A stretch of DNA of 64,000 nucleotides from Burkholderiales bacterium (GTDB lineage Bacteria > Pseudomonadota > Gammaproteobacteria > Burkholderiales > SG8-41), in contig JADZGE010000021.1 in assembly GCA_020854035.1 (NCBI GenBank), forward strand, positions 62,001-126,000. The letters run 5' to 3'. Every line of letters starts with the position of its first letter. The first letter of the stretch is position 1. The notes beneath the pieces were generated by a model. That model worked only from the letters and a program-made list of their open reading frames with translations. It was not told the DNA's origin and did not search any database. Positions 10,573-18,548 of the stretch are shown here, piece by piece. The position numbers were made by a program, and so were the translations under genes.

Positions 10573-11517
10573 TCACCGTCCTCCCAGCACCGCGAAGAGC
10601 TTCGCGTCGAAGTCGCCCCGGTGGCGCTCGATGACCGGCTGCAGCGCGGCGGTGAACGCGGCGCGCTCCGCGCCGGTCAGCTCGACGATCTCCACGTCCT
10701 CGGCCCCGAGCTTCGCCATCATCGCCGCGTCTTCCGCGGCCGCGAGGCGCCGCTGGAACGCGGTAGCCTCCGCCGCGGCGGCATCGACCGCCGCGCGGAC
10801 CCCCGCCGGCCAGCTCTCGTAGTGCGCGCCGTTGCAGATCATCGCGGAGGCGCCGTAGAAGTGACCGGTCAACGTGATGTAGCGCTGGAACCGGTGCACG
10901 CCGAAGTTGTAGATGTTGGTGAGCGGGTTGTCCTGCGCGTGGAAACGCCCGGTCCCGATGCTCTCCGTGAACTCCTTGATGTCGACCGCGACCGGATCGA
11001 AGCCGAGCGCGCGGAACGTTTCGCCGTGCAGTTCGCTCATCTGGGTGCGAATGACGAGGCCGCGACAGTCCTCGGGCCTTCGAATCGGGCGCACGCTGTT
11101 CGAGATGTGCCTGAAACCGTTGTCCCATATGCCGAGGAGCCGGAACCCGGAATTCTCGCGGACCCGCCGCGCCGCGTACCGCCCGAACTCACCGTCGAAC
11201 GCGCGGTAGGCGCTCGCTCGGTCCTTCACGACGAACGGCAGCTCCAGTACGCCGAGTTCGCGCGCGATCCCCGAGAAGCGCACGGTGGACATGTAGCAGA
11301 GCGAGAGTTCCCCGCTCTCGACCATGCGCGGCAGATCGCCCGAAGGCCGGCCGAGTTCGTCGAGCACGCTGCCGATCAGGCGGAAATCCACCGCGGGCCC
11401 GATGCGCCGGCGCAGCAACTCGCCGAAATGGGCGGCCGCCCGGTTGTGTATCGACGCCGGTTTCTGGTAGCCCCCGAACCGGATCGCGGTCACGGCGCCG
11501 GCGGTGTTCTCGTTCAT
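10573..11517 (-). CDS. TRAP transporter solute-binding protein (DctP family) without signal peptide
   Basis: The 314-residue chain has the DctP-fold landmarks: GYQKPASIHNRAAAHFGELL near the N terminus, LPFVVKD, the RIPEDC-like RRPEDCRGLVIRTQ region with a ligand-contacting Arg, and GTGRFHAQDNPLTNIYNFGV corresponding to the Q-N-P loop. Such proteins normally bind organic acids in the periplasm. Here the frame starts MNENTAGAVTAIRF, with no hydrophobic leader, and no dctQ or dctM membrane gene is nearby. It follows prpE by 23 bp and looks like the last gene of that operon. It may act in the cytoplasm, or the true start may have been lost. Confidence 0.75.
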   Translation of the reverse strand: MNENTAGAVTAIRFGGYQKPASIHNRAAAHFGELLRRRIGPAVDFRLIGSVLDELGRPSGDLPRMVESGELSLCYMSTVRFSGIARELGVLELPFVVKDRASAYRAFDGEFGRYAARRVRENSGFRLLGIWDNGFRHISNSVRPIRRPEDCRGLVIRTQMSELHGETFRALGFDPVAVDIKEFTESIGTGRFHAQDNPLTNIYNFGVHRFQRYITLTGHFYGASAMICNGAHYESWPAGVRAAVDAAAAEATAFQRRLAAAEDAAMMAKLGAEDVEIVELTGAERAAFTAALQPVIERHRGDFDAKLFAVLGGR

Positions 11518-11540
11518 GAACGACGATTCCCCGTCTTGAC

Positions 11541-13445
11541 TCAGTCCGGCTTGCCGCCGACCGCGCCGCGGATCTGCTCCAGCGCCGCCGGATCCTCGAT
11601 GGTGGTGAGATCACCCGGGTCGCGGCCTTCCGCGAGCGCCTGTATCAGGCGCCGCAGGAGCTTCCCGGAGCGGGTCTTGGGCAGAACGTTCACGAAGTGC
11701 ACGCGCGCGGGCCGCGCGATGGCGCCGAGCTGCCGGTCGACCGTATCGAGGACCGCCTTCTCCTCGGCGAGCCGCCCCTCTTCCGTGGCGAGCCGCGCGG
11801 GGTCCTTCACCACGGCGAACGCGAGCGGGAGCTGCCCCTTCACCGCGTCGGCCACGCCCACGACCGCCACTTCGGCGATGTTCGCGTGCGCCTGCACCGC
11901 TTCTTCGATCTCGCGCGTGCCGAGCCGGTGACCCGCCACGTTGATGACATCGTCGGTGCGTCCCAGGATGTAGTGGTAGCCGTCGCGGTCGCGGATGCCC
12001 CAGTCGAACGTCGAATACACCTGCCGGTCGCGGAAGGTGCCGAAATAGGTCTTCACGAAGCGTTCGTCGTCGCCCCACACCGTCGTCATGCAGCCCGGCG
12101 GCAGCGGCGGCACGATCGCCACGACCGCCTTCTCGTCGGGCCCGGCTTCGCCCGCGTCCGCTTCGCGGAGGAGTTTCAGGTCGTAGCCGTACACGGGGAA
12201 GCTCGGGCTGCCGAACTTCACCCGCGTCGCCTCCACTCCCGGCACGCTGGAGAGAATCGGCCAGCCCGTCTCGGTCTGCCAGTAGTGATCGATCACGGGT
12301 TTGCCGAGCTGCTCGGCGAACCACCGGTGCGTCGGTTCGTCGAGCGGCTCGCCGGCAAGGAAGAGGTGCCGCAGCGAGCCGATGTCGTACTTGCGGAGGA
12401 ACGCGGGATCCTGCTTCTTCAGCACGCGCGCCGCGGTGGGCGAGGAGAACATGACCGACACGCGGTTCTCGGCGACGATCTTCCACCAGATGCCCGCATC
12501 GGGCCGGATCGGCAGGCCCTCGTACAGGATCGTCGTCATGCCGCGGATGAGCGGCCCGTAGACGATGTAGGAGTGCCCGACCACCCAGCCGATGTCCGAG
12601 GTGGTGAACATGGTCTCGCCGGGGTTGCCCGCGTAGATGTACTTCATCGAGGCCGCGAGCGCCACCGCGTGCCCGCCGGTGTCGCGCTGCACGCCCTTCG
12701 GGCGCCCGGTCGTGCCCGAGGTGTAGAGGATGTAGGACGGTTCGCTCGATTCGAGCCACTCGACCGGCACCGCCTCGCTCGCGTGAGCCGCGCGCAGGGT
12801 TTCGTAATCGAGGTCGCGCCCGCCGACGAGCGAGAGCTCCGGATCGAGCCCGCGGTTGCAGACCACGACCTTTTGCGGCGGCGCCTTGGCGAGCCGGATC
12901 GCTTCTTCGTACATCGGGCGATACAGGATCGGGCGCCCGCCGCGCAATCCGCCGTCGGCCGTGATCATGACACGCGGCCGCGCGTCGTCGATGCGCGCCG
13001 CGAGGCTTGCCGCGGCGAACCCGCCGAACACCACGGAATGGATCGCCCCCAGGCGCGCGCACGCCAGCATCGCGAACACGGCCTCCGGGATCATCGGCAT
13101 GTAGATCAGCACGCGCTCCCCGTGCCCGGCGCCGAGCGAGCGGATCATGGCGGCGCAGCGATTGACCTCCGCATGCAGTTCGCGGAAGGTCCACGCCCGC
13201 TCCGCGCCCGTTTCGGTCGAGATGTAGACGAGCGCCTTCTGCCCGCCACGCGCCGCCAGGTGGCGGTCGACCGCGTTGTGGCAGAGGTTCGTCCGCCCGC
13301 CGACGAACCATTTCGCGAAAGGCGGCCGGCTGTAGTCGAGGACCCGGTCGAACGGCCGGTGCCAGTCGACCAGTTCCGCCTGCTCGGCCCAGAACGCCTC
13401 CCGCTGCTCGATCGAGCGCGCGTGGAAATCCCGATATGCGCCCAT
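11541..13445 (-). CDS. prpE: Propionyl-CoA synthetase (acyl-CoA ligase)
   Basis: A 634-residue ANL-superfamily ligase close to PrpE/Acs. The ATP-binding P-loop YTSGTTGRPKG is at 241-251; YWQTETGWP, the DWGIRDRDGY hinge and the C-terminal PKTRSGKLLRR with the reversibly acetylated Lys (K595) are all present. PrpE activates propionate with ATP and CoA via propionyl-AMP; related enzymes also take acrylate or 3-hydroxypropionate. The start is ATG 13445 after GGGAGGG. It lies 89 bp after acuI on the same strand. prpC and prpD are in this window on the other strand, which supports propionate use. Confidence 0.9.
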   Translation of the reverse strand: MGAYRDFHARSIEQREAFWAEQAELVDWHRPFDRVLDYSRPPFAKWFVGGRTNLCHNAVDRHLAARGGQKALVYISTETGAERAWTFRELHAEVNRCAAMIRSLGAGHGERVLIYMPMIPEAVFAMLACARLGAIHSVVFGGFAAASLAARIDDARPRVMITADGGLRGGRPILYRPMYEEAIRLAKAPPQKVVVCNRGLDPELSLVGGRDLDYETLRAAHASEAVPVEWLESSEPSYILYTSGTTGRPKGVQRDTGGHAVALAASMKYIYAGNPGETMFTTSDIGWVVGHSYIVYGPLIRGMTTILYEGLPIRPDAGIWWKIVAENRVSVMFSSPTAARVLKKQDPAFLRKYDIGSLRHLFLAGEPLDEPTHRWFAEQLGKPVIDHYWQTETGWPILSSVPGVEATRVKFGSPSFPVYGYDLKLLREADAGEAGPDEKAVVAIVPPLPPGCMTTVWGDDERFVKTYFGTFRDRQVYSTFDWGIRDRDGYHYILGRTDDVINVAGHRLGTREIEEAVQAHANIAEVAVVGVADAVKGQLPLAFAVVKDPARLATEEGRLAEEKAVLDTVDRQLGAIARPARVHFVNVLPKTRSGKLLRRLIQALAEGRDPGDLTTIEDPAALEQIRGAVGGKPD

Positions 13446-13534
13446 GACATCCCTCCCGTATGTCGGCCAGCGCGATATTGTAGGAGTTATCGCCCGCGCC
13501 GCCTTGATCCAGAGCAAGCCCGGCGGAGCGGCGC

Positions 13535-14524
13535 CTACGACATCGCGACGACGGCCCGGCCGCGGGCCTCGCCCCGCAGCATGCGCGCGAAGCAGCCGGC
13601 GAGATCTTCGAGCGCGATGACACGGGCGATCTCGCCGAGATGCCGGGGCTTCAGCTCCGTCGCCAGCCGCTCCCACACGCGGCGGCGCAGCGGCATCGGC
13701 GTCGCCGCCGAGTCCACCCCGATCAGGCGTACGCCGCGCAGGATAAAAGGGAGCACCGTCGTCTTCAATTCGATGCCCCCGGCATTGCCGAAGCTCGCGA
13801 TGAGTCCGGATTGTCGCATCGTTCGGGTAAGCCAGGCGAGGCTCTCGCCGCCGACGGAATCGAACGCGGCCGCCCAGAGGGGTTTCTCCAGCGCACGCGT
13901 TCCCATCTCCACGCCGTGGCGGGACAGCACCTCGGCGGCGCCGAGCGCGCGCAGCCAGTCGTGCTCGGCGTCCTTGCCGGTCACCGCGGTCACCTCGAAC
14001 CCCAGCACCGCGAGCATGTCGATGGCGAGGCTCGCCACGCCGCCCGTCGCGCCGTTCACGAGCACCTTGCCGCCGCCCGGCGCAAGGCCGTTCACCTGCA
14101 GCAGTTCCACCGCGAGGCCCGCGGTGAATCCCGCCGTCCCGAGCGCCATCGCCTCTCGCAGCGTCAACCCGCGCGGCAGCGGCACGATCCAGGCGGCCGG
14201 CACCCGGCACACCTGCGAAAAGCCGCCGTCGTGGGCGACACCGAAATCGTAGCTCGTGCAGATGACTTCATCGCCGGGCCGTATCCCCGGCGCGGTCGAG
14301 GATTCGACGACACCCGCCGCGTCGATGCCGGGTATCAGGGGATAGCTGCGGATGATGCGCCCGCCGGTGCCGGTCGCCGCCAGCGCGTCCTTGTAGTTGA
14401 CGCTCGACCACGCGTTGCGGAAGACGACTTCGCCTGGCGAGAGTTCCTCGAGGGCGGCATCCACGAGCCGCCCCGCCACGCGCCCCTCTTCGCTGAATAC
14501 GCGGTACGCCCTGAACGTGCTCAT
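13535..14524 (-). CDS. acuI: Acrylyl-CoA reductase-type MDR oxidoreductase (AcuI/YhdH family)
   Basis: This 329-residue zinc-independent medium-chain reductase has SSVNYKDALAATGTGGRI, the YhdH/AcuI hallmark, then PLIPGIDAAGVV and the NADPH loop NGATGGVASLAIDML. AcuI reduces toxic acryloyl-CoA to propionyl-CoA with NADPH. Its start codon overlaps the zapE stop (ATGA, 14524-14521), so translation is probably coupled. Placement directly upstream of prpE suggests a small acrylate/propionate module, which is inference. Other YhdH-like reductases act on quinones or enones, so the precise substrate is not certain. Confidence 0.8.
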   Translation of the reverse strand: MSTFRAYRVFSEEGRVAGRLVDAALEELSPGEVVFRNAWSSVNYKDALAATGTGGRIIRSYPLIPGIDAAGVVESSTAPGIRPGDEVICTSYDFGVAHDGGFSQVCRVPAAWIVPLPRGLTLREAMALGTAGFTAGLAVELLQVNGLAPGGGKVLVNGATGGVASLAIDMLAVLGFEVTAVTGKDAEHDWLRALGAAEVLSRHGVEMGTRALEKPLWAAAFDSVGGESLAWLTRTMRQSGLIASFGNAGGIELKTTVLPFILRGVRLIGVDSAATPMPLRRRVWERLATELKPRHLGEIARVIALEDLAGCFARMLRGEARGRAVVAMS

Positions 14525-15693
14525 GACTCGCTCCCCGCTGTCGCCTCCCGCTTCGGCCGCCCGAGATACTCGAGCGTCTGCATTTCGGCAAGCCGGCTCG
14601 CGGTGCGCTCGAACTGGAACACCATCGCCTGCAGCTGGGGACTCGCCTCGTCCTTCCCGCGCGCGAGAAGCTCGCCCGGCGCCGCCTCCGCCGAGACGAT
14701 CAACTTCACGCCCTGATCGTACAGCACGTCCACGAGCAGCGTGAAGCGGCGCGCGGCGTCGGCCTGCCCGATCGACATGCGCGGCACTCCCGAGACGATC
14801 ACCGTGTGGAAGCGCCGCGCGAGATCGAGGTAATCGATCTGCGAGCGGCCCCAGCCGCAGATCACGGCAAAATCGAACCACACCACGCCGCCCGCCCGGT
14901 GGCGGTACGGTATCACCCGCCCCTCGACGTCGAGCTCGTGGAACTCCTCCTCCACTTCGGCGATCTGGTCGAACGCCTCGCGCAACGCGCGCTCCGCCGG
15001 GGGACCGAGCGGGGAGTGATAGGCGCGCACGTGCTCGAGCGCCGCTCGCCGGTAATCGGTCCCGCCATCGACGTGCAGCACGTCGAGCCGCTCCTTGATG
15101 AAGGCGATGGTGGGCAGGAAATCCTCGCGCTTCAACCCCCCCTTGTAGAGCTCGTCGGGCGGGTAGTTCGACGTCATGCAGTAGACGACGCCCCGGTCCA
15201 TGGTCCGGTTGAACAGCCGCCCGAGCAGCATCGCATCGCCCACGTCGGACACCGCCACCTCGTCGAAGCAGATGAGGCGGTAGCGCCGTGCGACGCGCTC
15301 GGCGAGCGCGTCGAGCGGGTTAGGCGTGCCCTTCAGCTCGGCGAGCTCGCGATGCACATCGCGCATGAAATGGTGGAAATGCACGCGCCGCTTGCGCTCG
15401 AGCGGGAGGCAGCGGTAGAAGCTGTCCATGAGGAAGGTCTTGCCGCGCCCGACCGCGCCCCACAGGTAGACCCCGCGCGGCAGCGGCGGGCGGATGACGA
15501 GGCGCCGCAACGCGCTGCGCCGCCGCTTCTTGTACTCCGACCACTCTTCGTAGAGGCGCTGCAGCCGTTCGACGGCCCGGGACTGGGCCGGGTCGCGCGC
15601 GAATCCGCGCCGCCGCAGCGCCTCTTCGTAGAGCCCCAGGACCGACGGCGGCGGCCCCTGCGCCGCCCGCCCCGCCTCCGCCGCGGCGGACAC
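14521..15693 (-). CDS. zapE: Cell division protein ZapE (AFG1-like ATPase)
   Basis: A 390-residue AFG1-type AAA ATPase: Walker A GAVGRGKT (79-86), HFHHFMRDVH, Walker B LICFDE, and the family blocks TSNYPPDELYKGGLKR and FLPTIAFIKERLDVLHVDGG. ZapE binds FtsZ at the constricting ring in E. coli; mitochondrial AFG1 homologues assist respiratory complex turnover. The start is GTG 15693, only 2 bp after the lpdA stop. The placement after 2-oxoglutarate dehydrogenase genes is conserved in betaproteobacteria. The short C-terminal tail overlaps acuI. Confidence 0.92.
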   Translation of the reverse strand: MSAAAEAGRAAQGPPPSVLGLYEEALRRRGFARDPAQSRAVERLQRLYEEWSEYKKRRRSALRRLVIRPPLPRGVYLWGAVGRGKTFLMDSFYRCLPLERKRRVHFHHFMRDVHRELAELKGTPNPLDALAERVARRYRLICFDEVAVSDVGDAMLLGRLFNRTMDRGVVYCMTSNYPPDELYKGGLKREDFLPTIAFIKERLDVLHVDGGTDYRRAALEHVRAYHSPLGPPAERALREAFDQIAEVEEEFHELDVEGRVIPYRHRAGGVVWFDFAVICGWGRSQIDYLDLARRFHTVIVSGVPRMSIGQADAARRFTLLVDVLYDQGVKLIVSAEAAPGELLARGKDEASPQLQAMVFQFERTASRLAEMQTLEYLGRPKREATAGSES

Positions 15694-15695
15694 CT

Positions 15696-17144
15696 TCAGG
15701 CGTTGAGGCCGCGCTTGCCGACGGCGAGCGCAGCCTCTTTCATGGCCTCCGAGAGCGTCGGATGCGCGTGGCAGATGAGCGCGATATCCTCGGCGGCGGC
15801 GTGAAACTCCATCGCCACCACGGCCTCCGCGACGAGTTCCGAGGCCATCGGGCCGATCACGTGAACGCCCAGCACCCGGTCGGTCGCGGCATCGGCCAGA
15901 ATCTTGACGAAGCCGCGGGTATCGCCGAGCGCGCGCGCGCGGCCGTTCGCCGCGAACGCGAACTGCCCGCAGCGATAGTCGACTCCATCGCGCTTCAACT
16001 GCTGCTCGGTGCACCCGACCCACGCGATCTCCGGGGCGGTGTAGATCACCCAGGGGATGGTGTTGAAATCGACGTGCCCGTGCCCGCCGGCGATCCGCTC
16101 GGCGACCGCGACGCCCTCCTCCTCGGCCTTGTGAGCGAGCATGGGCCCGCGCACGACGTCGCCGATCGCCCAGACGCCGGGGAGATTGGTGCGGCATTCG
16201 GCGTCCACCTCGATCGCGCCCCTCGCGTCGAGCTCGAGCCCGACGGTTTCGGCGGCGAGCCCGGCGGTATTCGGGACGCGCCCGATGGAGACGATCAGCC
16301 GGTCGAACTCCACGCGCCGTGCCGCAGCCCCTTGCGCCGCGTATTCGACCGCGATGCCGCCTCCCGCCTGCGTGACTTCGCGGACCTCGGCGCCGAGCAC
16401 GATGGCGAGCCCCTGCCCCCGGGTGAAGATCTTCCACGCCTCGTTCGCCACGGCCTCGTCGGCGCCCGGCAGGAACACATCGAGCATCTCCAGCATCGTG
16501 ACTTCCGCCCCGAGCCGCCGCCACACGCTCCCCATCTCGAGGCCGATCACCCCCGCGCCGATCACGCCCAGGCGCTTCGGCACGGCCGGCATCGCGAGCG
16601 CTCCCGCGTTGTCGAGGACGAGCCGGTTGTCGAACGGCACCGCCGCCCCCCCGACCGAGAGGGCGCGCGGGCTGGAGCCGGTCGCGACGACGACATGGCG
16701 CGCCGTGAGCGTCTGCGGTTCAGTGCCCGCGACCGTCACCTTCACCCGCCAGCCGTTCTCGGCGCCGCCCTCGAACGCCCCGCGGCCGTTGAAGAACGCG
16801 ATCCGGTTCTTCCTGAAGAGGTAGAGGATGCCCTCGTTGTTCTGCCGCACCACCTTGTCCTTGCGGGCAAGCATGCGCGCAAGGTCGAGCGCCAGTCCCT
16901 TCACCTCGATGCCGTGTTCGGCGAACCCGTGCCCGGCTTGCTCGTAATTCTCCGAGGACTGGAGCAGCGCCTTGGACGGTATGCACCCGACGTTGGTGCA
17001 CGTTCCGCCGGGGGCCGCCTTGCCACCGGGCGTCACCCCGTCGTCGATGCACGCCGTCGCGAGCCCCAGTTGCGCGGCCCGGATGGCCGCGATGTAGCCG
17101 CCCGGGCCCCCGCCGATCACCACTACGTCGAACTGCCCGCTCAT
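15696..17144 (-). CDS. lpdA: Dihydrolipoyl dehydrogenase (E3)
   Basis: The flavoprotein reoxidises dihydrolipoamide in 2-oxoacid dehydrogenase complexes, passing electrons to NAD. Visible are the FAD loop GGGPGG (11-16), the redox disulfide [13 protein letters not shown] (C49, C54), the second Rossmann motif GAGVIGLE, the FAD-binding WAIGDV and the C-terminal active-site dyad HPTLSE (H461, E466). Length is 482 residues. Its start overlaps the odhB stop (ATGA). It may also serve the E1/E2 set at 37.3-40.5 kb, which has no E3 of its own. Confidence 0.96.
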   Translation of the reverse strand: MSGQFDVVVIGGGPGGYIAAIRAAQLGLATACIDDGVTPGGKAAPGGTCTNVGCIPSKALLQSSENYEQAGHGFAEHGIEVKGLALDLARMLARKDKVVRQNNEGILYLFRKNRIAFFNGRGAFEGGAENGWRVKVTVAGTEPQTLTARHVVVATGSSPRALSVGGAAVPFDNRLVLDNAGALAMPAVPKRLGVIGAGVIGLEMGSVWRRLGAEVTMLEMLDVFLPGADEAVANEAWKIFTRGQGLAIVLGAEVREVTQAGGGIAVEYAAQGAAARRVEFDRLIVSIGRVPNTAGLAAETVGLELDARGAIEVDAECRTNLPGVWAIGDVVRGPMLAHKAEEEGVAVAERIAGGHGHVDFNTIPWVIYTAPEIAWVGCTEQQLKRDGVDYRCGQFAFAANGRARALGDTRGFVKILADAATDRVLGVHVIGPMASELVAEAVVAMEFHAAAEDIALICHAHPTLSEAMKEAALAVGKRGLNA

Positions 17145-18361
17145 ATGTCGAGCAGGATGCGCGCCGGGTCCTCCAGCGCGTCCTTGATCGCGACGAGCGA
17201 GAGCACCGCCTCGCGGCCGTCGATGATGCGATGGTCGTACGACAGCGCGAGGTAGTTCACCGGGCGGATGACCACCTGTCCGTTCTCGGCGACCGGGCGA
17301 TCGCGCGTCGCGTGCACGCCCAGGATCGCGCTCTGCGGCGGATTCACGATCGGCGTCGAGAGCATCGAGCCGAACACCCCGCCGTTGGAAATCGAGAACG
17401 TGCCGCCGGTCAGCTCCTCGATCGCGAGCTTGCCTTCCTGCGCCCGCCTGCCGAAGTCCGCGATGGCCTTCTCGATCTGGGCGATCGAAAGCCCATCCGC
17501 GTCGCGCAGGATCGGCACGACGAGCCCGCGCGGACTGCTAACCGCGATCCCGATGTCGTAGTAGCCGTGGTAGACGATGTCCGAACCGTCCACCGAGGCA
17601 TTGAGCACCGGGAACCGGCGCAGCGCGTGCACCACGGCCTTCACGAAGAACGCCATGAAGCCGAGCCTCACGCCGTGCTCCTTCTCGAAGCGCTCCCTGT
17701 GCCGGTTGCGCAGGTCCATGACCGGCTGCATGTTGACTTCGTTGAAGGTGGTGAGTATCGCGGCGTCGCGCTGGGATTGCACCAGCCTTTCGGCGATCCG
17801 CGCGCGCAGGCGCGACATGGGAACGCGCTGCTCCGGGCGCTCGCCGGGCGTGCCGGGGTCCACGGCGGGCGCCGGCGCGCGTGGCGGCGAACCGCCGGGC
17901 GCGGCCGCAGCCGCCTCGCCCCCGCCGGCGGCTTGCAGCACGTCTTCCTTGGTGACCCGCCCGCCGCGCCCGGTGCCCGGGATCCCCGCGGTGTCGATCT
18001 GCCGCTCCGCCGCGAGCTTCTGCGCCGCCGGCATCGCCGTTCCAGGGGACCGGGGCAACGCCGCCTTGCGCTCCGCCGGTGCCTTCTCGCCGCGCGCGGC
18101 GGGGGCGGCGGCGCTCGCCGCGGCCCCGGTCTCGATCCGCGCGATGACCTCGTTGCTCACCACCGTGCCGCCATCGCCCTTGATGATCTCCGCGACGATG
18201 CCCGCCGCCGGTGCGGGCATTTCGAGCACGACCTTGTCGGTCTCGATGTCGACCAGATTCTCGTCACGATCGACCCGGTCGCCCGGCTTCTTGTGCCACG
18301 CGAGGAGCGTCGCCTCGGCGACCGATTCGGAGAGCTGTGGAACCTTGACTTCGATCAGCAC
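17141..18361 (-). CDS. odhB: 2-oxoglutarate dehydrogenase E2, dihydrolipoamide succinyltransferase
   Basis: The 406-residue core subunit has one lipoyl domain (residues 1-78, lipoyl Lys K43 in ETDKVVLEM), an Ala/Pro-rich linker, a peripheral-subunit-binding domain around 112-150 ([21 protein letters not shown]) and the catalytic acyltransferase domain ending in [10 protein letters not shown] (H377). It transfers succinyl groups to CoA. The start is GTG 18361 with GGAG six bases upstream. A perfect 15-bp hairpin lies directly upstream of the ribosome site. It is separated from odhA by 184 bp, unusually wide for this operon, and overlaps lpdA by 4 bp. Confidence 0.95.
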   Translation of the reverse strand: MLIEVKVPQLSESVAEATLLAWHKKPGDRVDRDENLVDIETDKVVLEMPAPAAGIVAEIIKGDGGTVVSNEVIARIETGAAASAAAPAARGEKAPAERKAALPRSPGTAMPAAQKLAAERQIDTAGIPGTGRGGRVTKEDVLQAAGGGEAAAAAPGGSPPRAPAPAVDPGTPGERPEQRVPMSRLRARIAERLVQSQRDAAILTTFNEVNMQPVMDLRNRHRERFEKEHGVRLGFMAFFVKAVVHALRRFPVLNASVDGSDIVYHGYYDIGIAVSSPRGLVVPILRDADGLSIAQIEKAIADFGRRAQEGKLAIEELTGGTFSISNGGVFGSMLSTPIVNPPQSAILGVHATRDRPVAENGQVVIRPVNYLALSYDHRIIDGREAVLSLVAIKDALEDPARILLDI

Positions 18362-18371
18362 GCTACGCTCC

Positions 18372-18405
18372 AGGATTGTTTCGCGCCTGCGCGCGAAACA
18401 ATCCT
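18372..18405 (-). repeat. Perfect 15-bp stem hairpin upstream of odhB
   Basis: AGGATTGTTTCGCGC (18372-18386) and its exact reverse complement (18391-18405) flank a 4-base loop. In the odhA-odhB message this stem sits directly before the GGAG ribosome site of the GTG start at 18361. There is no U-run on the odhB side, so it is not a classical intrinsic terminator for the minus strand. RNA processing, stability control or a protein operator are possibilities. Confidence 0.7.
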
Positions 18406-18510
18406 ATAGAAAAGGCGATCATGAGGCATCAGGCCCAACTTCCGGGAGTCGAATTCCGGGGCACACCCCGCACCCTCGATCGCCTGCGCAAAGAGGACTG
18501 CCGTTTCAAT

Positions 18511-18548
18511 TAGCGGGATTCTTCGGCGAATGCTGAAAAATCCCGCTA
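18511..18548 (-). repeat. Hairpin overlapping the odhA stop codon
   Basis: TAGCGGGATT (18511-18520) pairs exactly with AATCCCGCTA (18539-18548) across an 18-base loop. On the message the stem begins with the odhA stop codon UAG. The downstream bases (AUUGAAACGG) are not a U-run, so termination is unlikely to be complete. A 3'-end processing or mRNA-protecting stem is a reasonable guess. Confidence 0.55.

Noticed and set aside
11541..14210. Longer prpE starting inside acuI
   Set aside because: Residues before MGAYRDF are antisense-like Arg/Ala-rich sequence overlapping acuI in another frame; homologues start at the ATG at 13445.
18372..18405. Intrinsic terminator between odhA and odhB
   Set aside because: The stem is strong, but no T-run follows on the transcribed strand, and odhB must be expressed downstream.
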